DNA of 64,000 bases, from contig OU342634.1 of the NCBI GenBank assembly GCA_910589415.1, positions 44,877,723-44,941,722 of the forward strand. The letters run 5' to 3'. This document shows, one piece after another, positions 12,599 to 24,600 of this stretch; positions within the stretch are counted from its first letter, which is position 1, and the number at the start of each line of letters is the position of its first letter. The position numbers were made by a program, and so were the translations under genes. The notes below the pieces were generated by a model that worked only from the letters and a program-made list of their open reading frames with translations, was not told the DNA's origin and did no database searches. Origin of the DNA: Malachius bipustulatus (lineage: Eukaryota; Arthropoda; Insecta; Coleoptera; Melyridae).

Positions 12599-13582
12599 CA
12601 GGGTGGGCCATCGAAAAGGTAACAAGCCTAATAGTTTGGAAAGTGAAGATGTATGCGAGAAACGCCGAAACAGGTCGATTTTGTTATCGAGGGGGACATA
12701 TTTTCGTGACAAATTTAACTACCCAAGTTCACCCCTTTGGCAGGGGTAGCTACCCCTTTGCTTATCATCATAGGGAACAGCTATCGGGTGATACATCATT
12801 TGAAAGCTACTTGAATTCTCTTTACAACGATATCCAACATTTTGGGTTTCGCTTACATACAGGGTGGCCTACATACAATTGATTAAGGCGAGTTACGTTT
12901 TAGTTGGGCCATCCTGTATGTAAGCGAAAGTGATACATCATTTGAAAGCTACTTGAATTCTCTTTACAACGATGTCCAACATTTTGGGTTTCGCTTACAT
13001 ATAGGGTGGCCTATACATACAAGTGATTAAGGCGAGTTACGTTTTCGTTGGGCCACCCTGTATGTAAGCGAAACCCAAAATGTTGGATATCGTTGTAAAG
13101 AGAATTCAAGTAGCTTTCAAATGATGTATCACTCAATATCTGTTCCCTATGATAATAAGCAAAGGGGTAGCTACCCCTGCCAAAGGGGTGAACTTGGGTA
13201 GTTAAATTTGTCACGAAAATATGCCTACTTTGATAACAAAATCGACCTGTTCCGGTGTTTTGGCGTACATCTTCAGTTTCCAAGTTATTAGGGCGAGTTA
13301 CGTTTTCGTTGGGCCACCCTGTATGTAAGCGAAACCCAAAATGTTGGATATCGTTGTAAAGAGAATTCAAGTAGCTTTCAAATGATGTATCACCCGATAG
13401 CTGTTCCCTATGATGATAAGCAAAGGGGTAGCTACCCCTGCCAAAGAGGTGAACTTGGGTAGTTAAATTTGTCACGAAAATATGTCCCCCTCGATAACAA
13501 AATCGACCTGTTTCGGCGTTTCTCGCATACATCTTCACTTTCCAAACTATTAGGCTTGTTACCTTTTCGATGGCCCACCCTG
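12599..13582. mobile_element. Palindromic TA-target element (CAGGGTGGCC termini)
   Basis: Starts CAGGGTGGGCCATCG and ends CGATGGCCCACCCTG, flanked by TA at 12597-12598 and 13583-13584. Removing the element and one TA makes the disrupted LINE frame continuous. The outer ~270 bp on each side are near-identical inverted repeats. Inside lie a shorter broken copy (~12900-13010) and a diverged minus-oriented copy (~13056-13310), each with its own CAGGGTGGCC-like end. Every full unit holds a 14-bp palindrome GGGGTAGCTACCCC (12743, 13164, 13425). The 196-residue minus-strand open frame through it is an accident of the repeats. TA target and CAGGG ends suggest a Tc1/mariner-type nonautonomous element. 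Confidence 0.82.
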
Positions 13583-13948
13583 TATATAGAACTGGGAACA
13601 TTCCAAGAGAATGGTTAAATTCAGCTTCATCTGCCTACCTAAAAAACCGTATGGTAAGGAATGTCCACCGTACCATCAGTCCAATGTCACACCCTCAAAC
13701 TGCTCCTTAAAATTATCCATAGTCGCATATATCAGAAACTTGTCCTGGATGTAGGCGACACTCAGTTTGGATTCAGAAAGGGGTTGGGAACCCGTTAGGC
13801 CTTCTTCGCATTTACTGTGCTGGTCCAAAAATTCCTTGACGTTAATAAGAAAGTTTATGTATTTGTATAATAAGTTTATACAAGTTTATGCAGTTTATAA
13901 TAAAGCCTTTGACAAGGTCCGCCACGATCAGCTAATGATAATATAAAA
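13583..13948 (+). pseudogene. Second RTE-like LINE relic, continuation
   Basis: Picks up at YRTGNIPREWLNSASSAYL, the residues that follow NKI in this LINE type. Then TISPMSHPQT (cf. ISLMSHTLK), KGVGNP, and a worn KAFDKVRHDQL near 13900-13935. It is broken again at 13949 by a sequence flanked by inverted repeats. Confidence 0.72.
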
Positions 13949-14571
13949 GGTACCTTTATTACCGACACTGACTTAGTAAGCAGACAAAGCAGTCCTTAAG
14001 TGGCGTTTGCTTCATTTATAAATTAATATATAGTATGGTGGACTGTGAAGAGTGCTTGAGCTTTTTAAATTTAAATTGTTCTCCATATTCCTTACGTCAG
14101 AGACACATGCTGTATGCTGATCTGACATCTTGTAGTACAAATTTTTATTTGAACTCACCTTTGATAAGATGTGTCAGGCATTTCAATGAGGTTGAACTTG
14201 CTTCTGCCGGGACTGCTTCTTCTTCTTCTTCATTTCTGTCATTTAAAAGAAAGGCCGCACATTTTTTGAGGCTTTGTACGTGACCGAGAATTCGTTCGGG
14301 AACTTGCTTCCTCTTTTTGGTTTTTAGCTTCCTTGTTGTTTATTATTTATTATTTGTTTAGTTTAGTTTAGCTTACGTTATTTTTGCTTGTTATTATATA
14401 CAAGCATTTCTGTTGTTTTGAGACTGATGTTTTTGTATTGTTGTAATGTTAAGTTGTGTCATCCTATATTGGGTCATTATTGTGATCTGTTGGATGACCT
14501 TACTCTATAAATAAATAAATAAATAAAAAAAAAAATAAATAGCAAGCGTTAGTGTCGGTAATACAGGTACC
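13949..14571. mobile_element. Inverted-repeat pair enclosing a LINE 3' end
   Basis: GGTACCTTTATTACCGACAC at 13949 is the inverted counterpart of GTGTCGGTAATACAGGTACC ending at 14571, with similarity extending a few bases further. Between them lies the 3' part of a LINE. Most simply, the LINE inserted into a small inverted-repeat element that itself sits in the RTE relic. No target duplication was seen. Confidence 0.45.
14020..14527 (+). mobile_element. 5'-truncated LINE 3' end with AAAT tail
   Basis: The open frame at 14035-14280 reads VDCEECLSFLNLN, then SLRQRHMLYADLTSCSTNFY and LNSPLIRCVRHFNEVE. This is the C-terminal block of CR1/Jockey-type ORF2 (…NSPL.R..R..N). It is followed by an AT-rich 3' UTR and the tail (AAAT)n plus A-run at 14503-14527. 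The reverse transcriptase itself is absent. Confidence 0.6.
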
Positions 14572-16947
14572 CTAGAACGACCAGTCTTGCAGCGCCCTTA
14601 CGCGGCAGTGGGTGTGACTTATTGTTTAACTTATTCGTAAAACCACGATGTAGATAGGTTACGGTGTACACACTGGCCGCTCTTAAGAGGAACACTCGCC
14701 AGGCGGTGGTTTTAGTTTCACCGGCGGCCGTCGCACTGCGCTACTGTTCTTTCTAGTCTTAAATTCAGATATTGGTTTTGAAACATCGTGGATTATTTGA
14801 ATGTTCGGAGAAGAACATTAAGAGAGGAGAAGAAATAAAAGGGACAATCGACATGACTTAGTTCTCTTTCGTCGTAGACACGACTAAATGCAGACCGTTT
14901 CGTCTACGACACGGTGATTTCACGTGAATTCTCGTCAAAATCCACAAGCACCCGAATATTATTAAAGTTGTTTAGGTATTGGTGCTGAATTGTTGATAAA
15001 GTGTAGTTTTTCCCAAATAAATTTGTGGTACTGAAACCTGAATGATTTGTTCTTTTTGTCACTGGGTCCAAACTTATAACCACAAATATGGTCAGGATGT
15101 CCCCGTTAAAATAACAAAGTATGTATCAACTTACGATATTTCTGGAAGTGCGGCCATCTTGAAATTATTTTCATTTAATTTCCTCTGGTCACTTTTTCCG
15201 TTTTTTTTTTTTAATTTAAGGCTCTAGGATTAATAGTACCCGAGATATGGCCGCTTCGTACCCTTAAATGATCACCGTGTACACCTTTTAATATCACCCA
15301 CATACGTTTGGCGGAGCTGCTGCACTTATGATAGTGATAGATCAACACAATGCATTAGGTGTTATAGAAGTGTCCGGTATTGTTATTTTAGCGGGTTTGC
15401 CTTTATTCAGTCAGTTAAATTCATCGGTTATATTTCCCTCTAACAAATGGTTGCCAATTAACGGCCGTTGAAGCATTTATCGGGAAAAACAGATAGCGCT
15501 GATAGAATAATTTAGTTATATTAAACACTAACACTGCCCCTCTATTGTTTATGTTTAGAAGGAGTATCACGATTCTGTTGTTTGTTTTTGCTTCAGAAAC
15601 AAGAAGATCAGTTTAAATCCAGCGCGGAATATAATTTTCGCTAAACGGGGTTCACATGATGCAAGTATTATCCTCTAGTAGAGTAAATGGCCTTGCATAA
15701 TAAGTAATATACTCTGCGTGCACTGATAACGATGTACTAACAAGTTAAATAATAAGTGAAGCAAGTAGAATCCAAATTATTATAGAAGCGGTTATTTTCC
15801 AGCAGAAAAGATCAACCAAAAACACTGGAAGGTATATCATAATATATCACTTAGTTAAAAAAAAAGATTTTGCCTACGGAGGTTGAATGCGATTGAATAA
15901 TGGCATTTAAATAAAAAATTGTAAAGCATTTTTGCGTTACCAAGCGTGAAACGGCTGCTTTACAAGTGCTATACATCGGTTGCGAACTGGCAAATCTTGG
16001 GAACGGCTGCCAATAAGATTTTACGGCCGTTAGAAATTACAACGGCTTTTAAAGCATCGCGTTACGTATTTGGAATTGGGTTTAATTTTTCACAGCCATA
16101 AGAAAAAATAAGTAAATGCGACTTGTAGGATTCGATCAGCTGTCCTTAACACGATAACATGAAATGCAACCAACTATAATAAGGCACCTGTTGAATTTAG
16201 TTCTCGTAAAATATATTATCTTATTAATGGAACCTTTGAAATTTATAATTTATATTTCTACAGTTAACATGCACAAAATACTCGTATTTTGTGCCACGAA
16301 CTTTTTCGCCTCCTCGAGAATTATTGTCTCAAGTCTTCCAGCTCGGTTCCTCATCGTGCCCTCGGTGACAATAATTCCTTCGGGACGCGGAAATAATCTA
16401 ATATCATATCTATGCCATTACCTTTTTTTGGCAGAAGTTTCTGTCATTTACGCTCTAAGTTGCTTTATACAGGATACGCGTCAACCGAAATTGCATAGCC
16501 CCAGCACTAGACAAGTGTACTTACATCATGTCACCCCCGCTTTAACTAACTGCCTTGTTCACACTACTTGTCTTGTATGGAATTATTAGGGGTCCTTTTA
16601 TTTTGTAGGAGTGCTCTCAATTCGATCTGACATTGATTTTACGTTCCAAAGACTGTCGAAAGTACCTCCCATCACGTTCTTCCTCCTCGTCTGAGCATTT
16701 CGTATTGATTGTAGGCGTCCATACATTTGTGATGTATTTGTTGTTGTTAAATGAAAATCTTGAAACTAAATTGAAATTAGAAAAAAAAATTCCATATTAG
16801 TAAAAAATTATACAGAAGCGCTGAGCTGCCATCGTCTTCCGTCAATTTTTTTTTTTCATAATTTAACGTTGCGCCATTAAATTTCCTTCTTGTTATTTAA
16901 ATTTCTCAAGGGGTGACTCTGGGCGCTAGAACAACGCAAACATAATT
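14572..16947. other. No gene recognised
   Basis: AT-rich, with a perfect 9-bp inverted pair GTCGTAGAC/GTCTACGAC at 14871-14910. A 141-codon + frame at 16164 has no recognisable motif and an unremarkable composition. Confidence 0.5.
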
Positions 16948-18462
16948 TTGAAACTACAGTAAAATTTGGTCTTCCTTTAAGTTAAAATTGAATTATTTCA
17001 AAGGAGAGATACTGTTATGAAAAACTGGGTTCAGCTGTAGGAAGGCAGTGATTTTAAGTTGGATCTAGTTTGAATATTATGACAATTAAATTTATGACTT
17101 TAAACAAATAAAAATTGTTAGTAATAATTGATAATTGAAAAATGTCAAAAAGAAATATTTGGATTGTTAAAAAAAAGGTGATAGCAACGAGAGAATTAGA
17201 AGTCAAGAAATTAATTAGAAAAATTTGAAAAAGTAACTGTGAGAAAAGAAAGTAAAAAGGTAAAAGAAGTATTTAGAACAATTAAAGAGAAGCATAAATG
17301 ATATCGAAGTGAAAGAGGAATAAGGAGTAAAGAATTAGAAGAAGAAAAATTTAAAAAGGAACTGTCGAAAATAATAAGAAATTAGAATTAAAATTTTTTG
17401 GAAGAGTAGCGGTCAAGAGATAAGTAAAAGAACGAAAGAAATAATAATTAAGAGAAATTTGGAAGCGGACTGTCAGAGAAAAAAGTAAGAAAAGTAAAAT
17501 AATTATTTGGAAGAAAAAAGGAGATTGGAGAGTAAAGGAGAGAAGAGAATTTAAACCAAGGAGTAATATAAGCAGGGAAAAGGAAAGATTAAAATTAGAA
17601 GAGCAGGTGAAAGAATTTTGACGAGTAAAAATTGAAAAACACGTTCATATTGGAGTAAGGTGCAAGGAAATTTGAGGTGCAAGGAAGGAACGGAATTGTA
17701 TGTGATTTGGTTAAAATTATTTGTAATTGATGTTTTAAATTATTAAGTAGAGAATAGCCAATTCAGAGAGCTCGAGGTAGGTTTTTTGTAGTTTTTTTTT
17801 ATGTAAAATTTTTGTAAAATTACAAAAGTCATAAATTAAAGGATTTGTTTTATAAAATTTCAAATTTGGATTCAAATTGAATTAAAACCTAAATTTCTGA
17901 TCTGAACCCACCTGGGAAGAGAGTGCCCTCATAGCATAATTAAAATTTTATTGTTTATGGTATTCAAATTTTTTATAAAAGTAATAATAATAAATTTAGA
18001 GAAAGGGGGAAGACGGTATACCATAACAATACTTAACCTGGCAATGACCTGACCAGACAGGTGCTCAAATTCTGACAGTCACGATATTTCGCTAAATTAA
18101 CAGTTTCAACTGTAAGCTTTGAACTGTAAATAGTGACATTCCTGGCCTGGTCTGACTAGAATCTGATCACCGGTCCGGACAGGTTGCCAGGTTTGAACTG
18201 TAAATTTACAGTTCATACTGTAATTAAACCTGTCAGGTTAAGTAGGTATCTCTCTTTTGGAAAAATAATATACAGTACGTTCCATAACTAAAATTTACAT
18301 CCCAAAAAATCTCGAAAAAAGTTCAATTTGAAGCTAAAAGAGGACCAAATTTTATTGTAGTTTTAAAAATACATATATTTTCCGGGATTCTTCATTTTGA
18401 TTTTGTCCAAACTTGGACGAAATTTTAGATTTCAGTGTAAGTTTTTATTGGGACCCCCTGTA
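16948..18462. repeat. Two partial copies of one repeat in opposite orientation
   Basis: 16948-17005 (AAACTACAGTAAAATTTGGT and neighbours) matches the reverse complement of 18305-18375. The right copy runs on to a CAGGGGGTCCC end at 18450-18460 followed by TA, the usual end of a TA-target short element. The left copy lacks that end. The 1.3 kb between is purine-rich on the + strand and has no coding frame. Confidence 0.4.
18030..18250. mobile_element. Short palindrome-rich element
   Basis: TACTTAACCTGGCA near 18034 is the inverted counterpart of TGACAGGTTAAGTA at the right end (about 18230-18245, through TGTCAGGTTAAGTA). The interior carries repeated ACTGTAAA/TTTACAGT motifs and a perfect 20-bp palindrome at 18195-18214. 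It resembles a MITE. No target duplication was identified. Confidence 0.4.
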
Positions 18463-18499
18463 TTAGATCATATTAGAAACTGTAAATTTACAGTTTGAA

Positions 18500-20050
18500 G
18501 TGTAAATTATGAAAAAAAGCACGAAAAATGATGACAGCTCATCGCTTCCATAAAAAATAGCTTTCTCAACTTACTTACCTATTTAATTTTTTTGACTGTG
18601 TAGGTATTATAAAAATAACAAATATTTTGTAAAATTGGAAGTTGCTGCTTGAAGCCACAGAACTTAAGACAGCTTTTAAAGCTACTTTAGTAAAAACTAT
18701 GCCGATCTTACAAAAAAAAAAAAAAAAAAAACTGGTTAGGTTTTATTACATGTTTGTAATTAGTAACCCTATTTAAATGTCTTTCCATAAATCATCATTG
18801 CAGTGATTTTATAGGACTCTTAAAACCTTCCCTCATTAATTCGTATGGGAGATATTTAGTGGAGTTTCATTAGTAACAAGTTTTATGACGGACGCTAGTT
18901 TTTTTGTCAAAAGCAATAACGAAAGTCTAGACACAATTTGCATGCTTCTTCAGGTAAGTACTTCAAATCAAAAGTGTCCGTTCGAGTTGAATTAAAGAAA
19001 ACAAAATTTCAAGCTCATCACCATGAGATGGGTATTTATAAAGTCAACATGTTAATTTCAACGTTCCCTCATTTAAGCCAATAACAAAAATCGAGCAGTG
19101 CGTTCGAATATTTAGAACGGGACAGAAAAAATTCTTTCGCCACTTGAAAAATGTGGAATCGTGACCTCGCATATCATTATCAACAAATAAAGTGCCACCT
19201 GGTATGTTGTGTGGCAGCCGACTAGTAGGAATTCAATAAAATCAACAAAAAGGTATGAAATACAAGGCATAAATTTGTAAGTAAGCATTAATTGCTTTCG
19301 CGAAGATTCGCTCATCTGCAAATAAAACTAAATGTAGGTACCTACTTTTAATTTTTTTATTGTTAATTATTTTCGTTACTCATTTCCCACTTACTTAATA
19401 TGACGTAATGTTCTTAGAATTTTTGTAACCGCAGCCTTTTGTTATTGCAGTTTATATACCTAAAGTCCATCTAGAGAGTGTCAATCTTTTCTCATGCACA
19501 TCTTGCCCATTCGGAGATCAAGTTCCTAGTGTAATAGTTCATCCACACCCAACCAACCTCTGACCAGTTTTCAATCGGCTTAAGCGATTTCCACGTCGGT
19601 GCCGGTAAGCTTTCACCGAATTTTATGGTTTTCTTTCAGAGCAACTTTTAGTGCAGGGTTAACAACAATGAAGCCAATTCTCCTTTACGGTTTCCCTGCT
19701 GTCGTTTTGCCACCAAGTAAGAATCCAAATTTACCGCAACATACCTACCTAATACGTTAATTTTCGCTGAAATACTACATAAAACCTGCATAAAGTTGAT
19801 AGTCCTCGTCTGAGAAAATAACCATCAACAACAGCAGCGCCTAGGTGGTGGCTTAATAATTATTAGCTATCCAGGTGCATATACTTTGGAGAATCATAAG
19901 AAGTCTTCTCGGGAAAACGAAGTCGCTTTAAATCATGAAAACCTTTATATTCAAATAAAACTACAGGTTTTAACAGTATAATCATTGACAAAGTAAAATG
20001 GGCGCTAGCTCATTTTTATCTCATTTGAACTATTTTTTGTATACAAATTA
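18500..20050. other. No gene recognised
   Basis: AT-rich intergenic sequence. Only short frames, and no repeat structure that I could pair. Confidence 0.5.
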
Positions 20051-20054
20051 CCAG

Positions 20055-21610
20055 TCTGGCACTAGGCTACATACCTCGTGCTTGGAGGGAAATAAAGGCA
20101 GTCTTTATCCTGAGGCCTGGGCGTAACGACTACGACGAGTCCAAGGCATATAAACCGATCAATCTGACATCGTTTCTACTGAAAGTTATGGAAAAACTTA
20201 TTAAGAGGCATCTCAGACAGACCTGTCTTTTGGACAGACCACTAAACCAGAGGCAACATACTTTTCAAACAGGAAAATTATGTAAATCAGCTTTAAACAA
20301 CAAATAAGCATTGGGGCTTTTCTTGATATTGATGGGCATTTGATAATATCTTTCAAGTGCATGATTTCGCCTGCCAAAACGGCATGGGGTGGAAGAAACA
20401 ATTACTGAGTGGCTGAAGGACTATGCCAGAAGTCAGGAGAATCCATGCATCATTGTTTGGTGAGACGTTGAAGGTTTCCGTTGTCAAAGGATGCCCACAG
20501 TCTTATCTCCCTTACTGTGGGACATAGCAGCGGATGACCTGCTCGACGACCTAAACGACAAATACTATTATACCCAGCGTAATTCTCATGTCAAGCATGT
20601 CAAAACGATATCAGAGCTCATGCAAAGAGCTCTGAACCCTATGTAGGAATGGTGTGTAAAGGTAGGGCTGCGAGTTAACCTTAGAAAAACCGTGCTGGTT
20701 CCTTTTCACCAAAAAAAGAAGGATAGAATTGACACCTCCTGGCTTCTTCAATGAGCGGCTATAAGTAAGCAACCGGGTCAAATATCTGGGTGTTATTTTA
20801 GATTCAAAATTGACCCGGAACCTTCCTTTGCCAAAACGTGGGGCCTTACACCATGCATTGGCATGTACACCGCTGAGATGAGACCCATGCCAACATACGG
20901 CAGCCCAAAGTCAGCCAGACGCAAGCTGCTATGAAACTTCAAGGTGTTCAGAGGCTGGCGCGCCTGTGCATAACGGGAACCATCAGCACAACAGCAACAG
21001 CAGAACCCGGACTAGTAGGGCACTCCAGGATGACTAATATCATCACTGCTCCATTATTTTTAATGTACTTTTTGATGATAATAGCCCAAAGTTCACCTAG
21101 ATGTCTAAAAAAGGACTGCTATTAGATACAGAAGGTTACAAAATAGACCCTGGAACAGAGGCCGACTTCTCTCTTAAATGTAGAGTGTAAATGCCCCTGT
21201 AAATACACACCACAACATCACAAGCCGAAATACATGCAATTTATCAATGTGTTGGGAAGAATGTTAGAAGGAACTACCAAGGTAAGGAAATATATACCTC
21301 CTTCGACAGTCAGGCTAGCCTGAAGCTCTCTCATGCTACAAAATCAAATTAAAGTTAATTTGGGAATGTGGCAGAACCTCAATGACCTGGCTTAAAGTTA
21401 CAAGTAACACTTTTTTGGGTGCCAGGTCATTGGGGGATAGCTAAAAACGAGGCTGCAGACGAAGTAACTAGAAAAGGCTCTGCAATGACCTTTACTGGAA
21501 ACGAACATGTGTGTGAGATTGCAAGAAATATGCTACCTATGTGGAGCAATTGTTAAGTGGGTAAGAAACCAACACAAAACATACTGGACAGAAGCAACAA
21601 TGATTGACTT
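20055..21610 (+). pseudogene. LINE relic with reverse transcriptase and RNase H remnants
   Basis: Broken frames read, in order: YIPRAWREIKAVFILRPGRN; KAYKPINLTSFLLKVMEKLI (RPISLTS-type motif); a worn palm with CQRMPTVLSPLLWDIAADDL (motif B); a lost YADD (YYTQRN); CVKVGLRVNLRKTVLVPFHQ; the block LQGVQRLARLCITGTISTTA at ~20935; and an RNase H-like end with AEIHAIYQCVGK, TSFDSQASLK and TLFWVPGHWGIAKNEAADEV. RT plus RNase H is typical of the LOA/I groups. Many stops, so it is dead. Confidence 0.72.
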
Positions 21611-21619
21611 TTTTGTCGC

Positions 21620-24600
21620 ATATTTCATCTACTGGGTGGCTTTACAAGGTCCCTGGATCTAGGAGATTGAGTTGATCAGGTTGAGTTATAGTTTTATAGT
21701 GTCGACAAATCCAGTCTACAGCGAAAGTTTCACCTGATTAATAAAAAAATAAATATAAATAAATATAATATACCTGATTAATGATTGTCCTCTACGTAAT
21801 CCATTTTGTTGAGTATTTTATCCAATGCAGTTTGTAGATGTTGAAGTCACCAATTGGATCTAACCTAAATCTAGGTTTAAAAAAAAATTGTGGTAGGTAG
21901 GTGCTTAAAAAGATATTTTCGGCAAAGAGTGAAGAAATCATGTGATTCGAGACTTGTTTGGCTATTGGAGGACTGGGCAAGCCTCCCCTGTGACTCGTCA
22001 ATGGACAGGATCGGGGGCTCGGCTCATAGCTCGATATTCCCGTTGGAATTTACAACCAACGTAGGCTGGGCTTGTAAAACCATGGCCCAAGAAATGCATA
22101 AACTTGTGACTTGATGAGGTAGCTTGCCAAGCCGATGGCTCGCCAAGGCGATGGCTTACCAAATCCCGCACCGTATGAATAAGCCGCCACATTGAGAAAC
22201 GCAACTCAGAATCTGGCAGCATGTCGCAATAGGCGATTGCATCTGAACGAATTGTGCGTGTTGTGGGCGAGCATTTACATTCTTAAAAACGATTCATCTT
22301 CATTTTTTTAACAAAAAGTTGCTGAAAAAGAGGTCGCGCACTCATAAAAACGTAGCAGCCATTAAAAATTGTGAAGCCAACCACTTTATTAAAAACACAA
22401 AATAGTGCTCACAACGTACGACTATTGGAAATATGGGCCCTCACTTTGCAAAGATCTTCCTTCTTTCATTCAGAAAATGCCAATTTCTTACTCCAGAACG
22501 TCTTGAGCTCATATCCACTGTTCCAAGATCTAGTCACTCTAATCTAGTCGCTAGCTTTTTTAATATAAAGCCAAATTGGTCAGAAGTTCTGATGCTCTAG
22601 AAGACTTGAGATCAGCCTTTCCAAAATATAATTCGACGTATACCAAAAATCTTGGAAACATGTTCGGGTCAGTCGACATCAAAGAACAACAAGAACACAG
22701 GCATCTTTATTTAGCACCCCGAGAATCGTCATCGGGAATCGAAGAGAAATTGATATCATGCAACAAGATCGACACAAATATCGACACAAATAGAAACAAC
22801 AAATAACAAAAGTTATTTACAGCACAATTTTTGTATCCGGGTATAATAACCATATATGCAATATTTTATGATAATCTTGTGTGTTTTCCAGGAGCCAAAG
22901 CATCGACTCAAATCCAATAATAAACAACTAAACGACTCCAGATAATCGAACCAATAGAAACAAATAAATTCAATTGTAAACGACGACAAATAGCGCCCAG
23001 TTTCACACCCTAGGTGGCCTCGGTGGTTCGCACAGCCACAAGTCATCCCGATATCTCGATTGAAAACCGTTCTTTATTTACAGGACAGCTGTGACGTAGA
23101 CTGTCGACTACCGACCGAGATGATCACACCTGAACTTATAATACCTACCTGTCTTTTCTTATTCTTCACCGCGTCGAACTGCCTTTTTCGATTCCTGGGA
23201 CATTCTGTCTCTGTGGTGATGGTGAATGTTTGTGTGTCTTCCGAAGTAATCTGACACAGGTCGGATCAGATTGATGTTCCTCCTCTCTCTACTGCACATA
23301 CACCTACATATGAATAAAAAAAAAAGAGAAGACATATTAGGAATTTCTATTTAACGTTAAACGCAGAGCTGGAAACAGCACGGAATCGAGCTATCGATGC
23401 TATATCTCGTAATTTATCACCGGTACTGTGTGAGGTATAGGAATTATGGAAAGCAGAGACTCATCGCATGATAATGAATGACAAATTGGTCTGAGAAATG
23501 CGCTTTTGTCTTTTTTCATGTCAGGTCTCGGAGCTTTGAAAAAGACGGATGGTCGAGTCACTTGATTCCAATAGATACATATGCCCGAGTCAGCTTTAGT
23601 TTCCTTAACGGTAATGGAAATCTTCATTAAATTTTGGCAAGTATTTGTTGGGCTTGGCGTATCTCAATACATATTACCAAAATTTTGTCCCTGGAACAAA
23701 ACCAAGTCTCTTGGAAATTCGCTTGGAAGCGTTTCAGGTTGTAGAGAACCATCATCAGAACAAAAAATTGTTAACTTCATCTCCGATTTTTTCTCTATAA
23801 TTTTAACTAAAAAAATCTTGAGGATGATTTATTTTTAGAATAAATTTTCATGAAAAGTGGTTAATGGCTAATTTTCAGACAACATTTTTCCCAAGGTCTA
23901 ATCGAAAATTTTGGCTAAAATCTATAACTTCCAAAGTTTCCAATGATCTTCAACAACGTTCCTTGACAAATTGTTTTGGAAATAGAGTAGGTACTTGCAA
24001 AAAGAAAGATTAGCAAGAAGATGTAGAATCGATCTGCCCAACTAGATAAATACGCATCCCAAATTCTACCGGAAGTTTTTTTGTGGCGTCTCGTCTCCGG
24101 CAATCCGACGTTAGGTAATAATAAATTTCGCACTGATGATAAATATTATGTAAATGTGAGCAAGAGTAATTATGTTTCTGGTGACGTTAAGAATGTATAG
24201 ATGATTGATTGATTAGATACAACTGCGGTGTTTGAACACATAATGCTGTCTAATAACTTTACAAGGAGGACCACACTAGAGACACCGCAGAAAGAGGCAT
24301 CATTAGAAGCATCACTTACGCCTAATAATTTCATCTCATTTACATAATTCTATCGGTTTGGTGTTACCCGAAACCGTTATCTCGTATTAAGTATCAAAAA
24401 TCACGTGTTTTGGCGAGTTTTCGTAAATATTCCAATGTTTCCGAAATCGATAGCTTGTTTTCTGTTTCTAATCAAGAGTAAGGATAAAGTACCTAGCCAG
24501 GTATTCAGATCTTAATATATTACTACTTGGTCGGTTTCAGGTTTCAGACATTTCCTTGAATTTCCTAATTTACGATGAAAGCATTATTATTTATTAGCGA

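Noticed and set aside
13011..13601. 196-codon minus frame (MFPVLYTGW…), apparently a repetitive protein
   Set aside because: It runs through two inverted-repeat units of the palindromic TA element. The repeated peptide reflects DNA repetition, and the + copy gives the same peptide from non-coding sequence.
16164..16589. 141-codon + frame
   Set aside because: No recognisable motif and hydrophobic AT-driven composition. There are no splice or promoter signals to support it.
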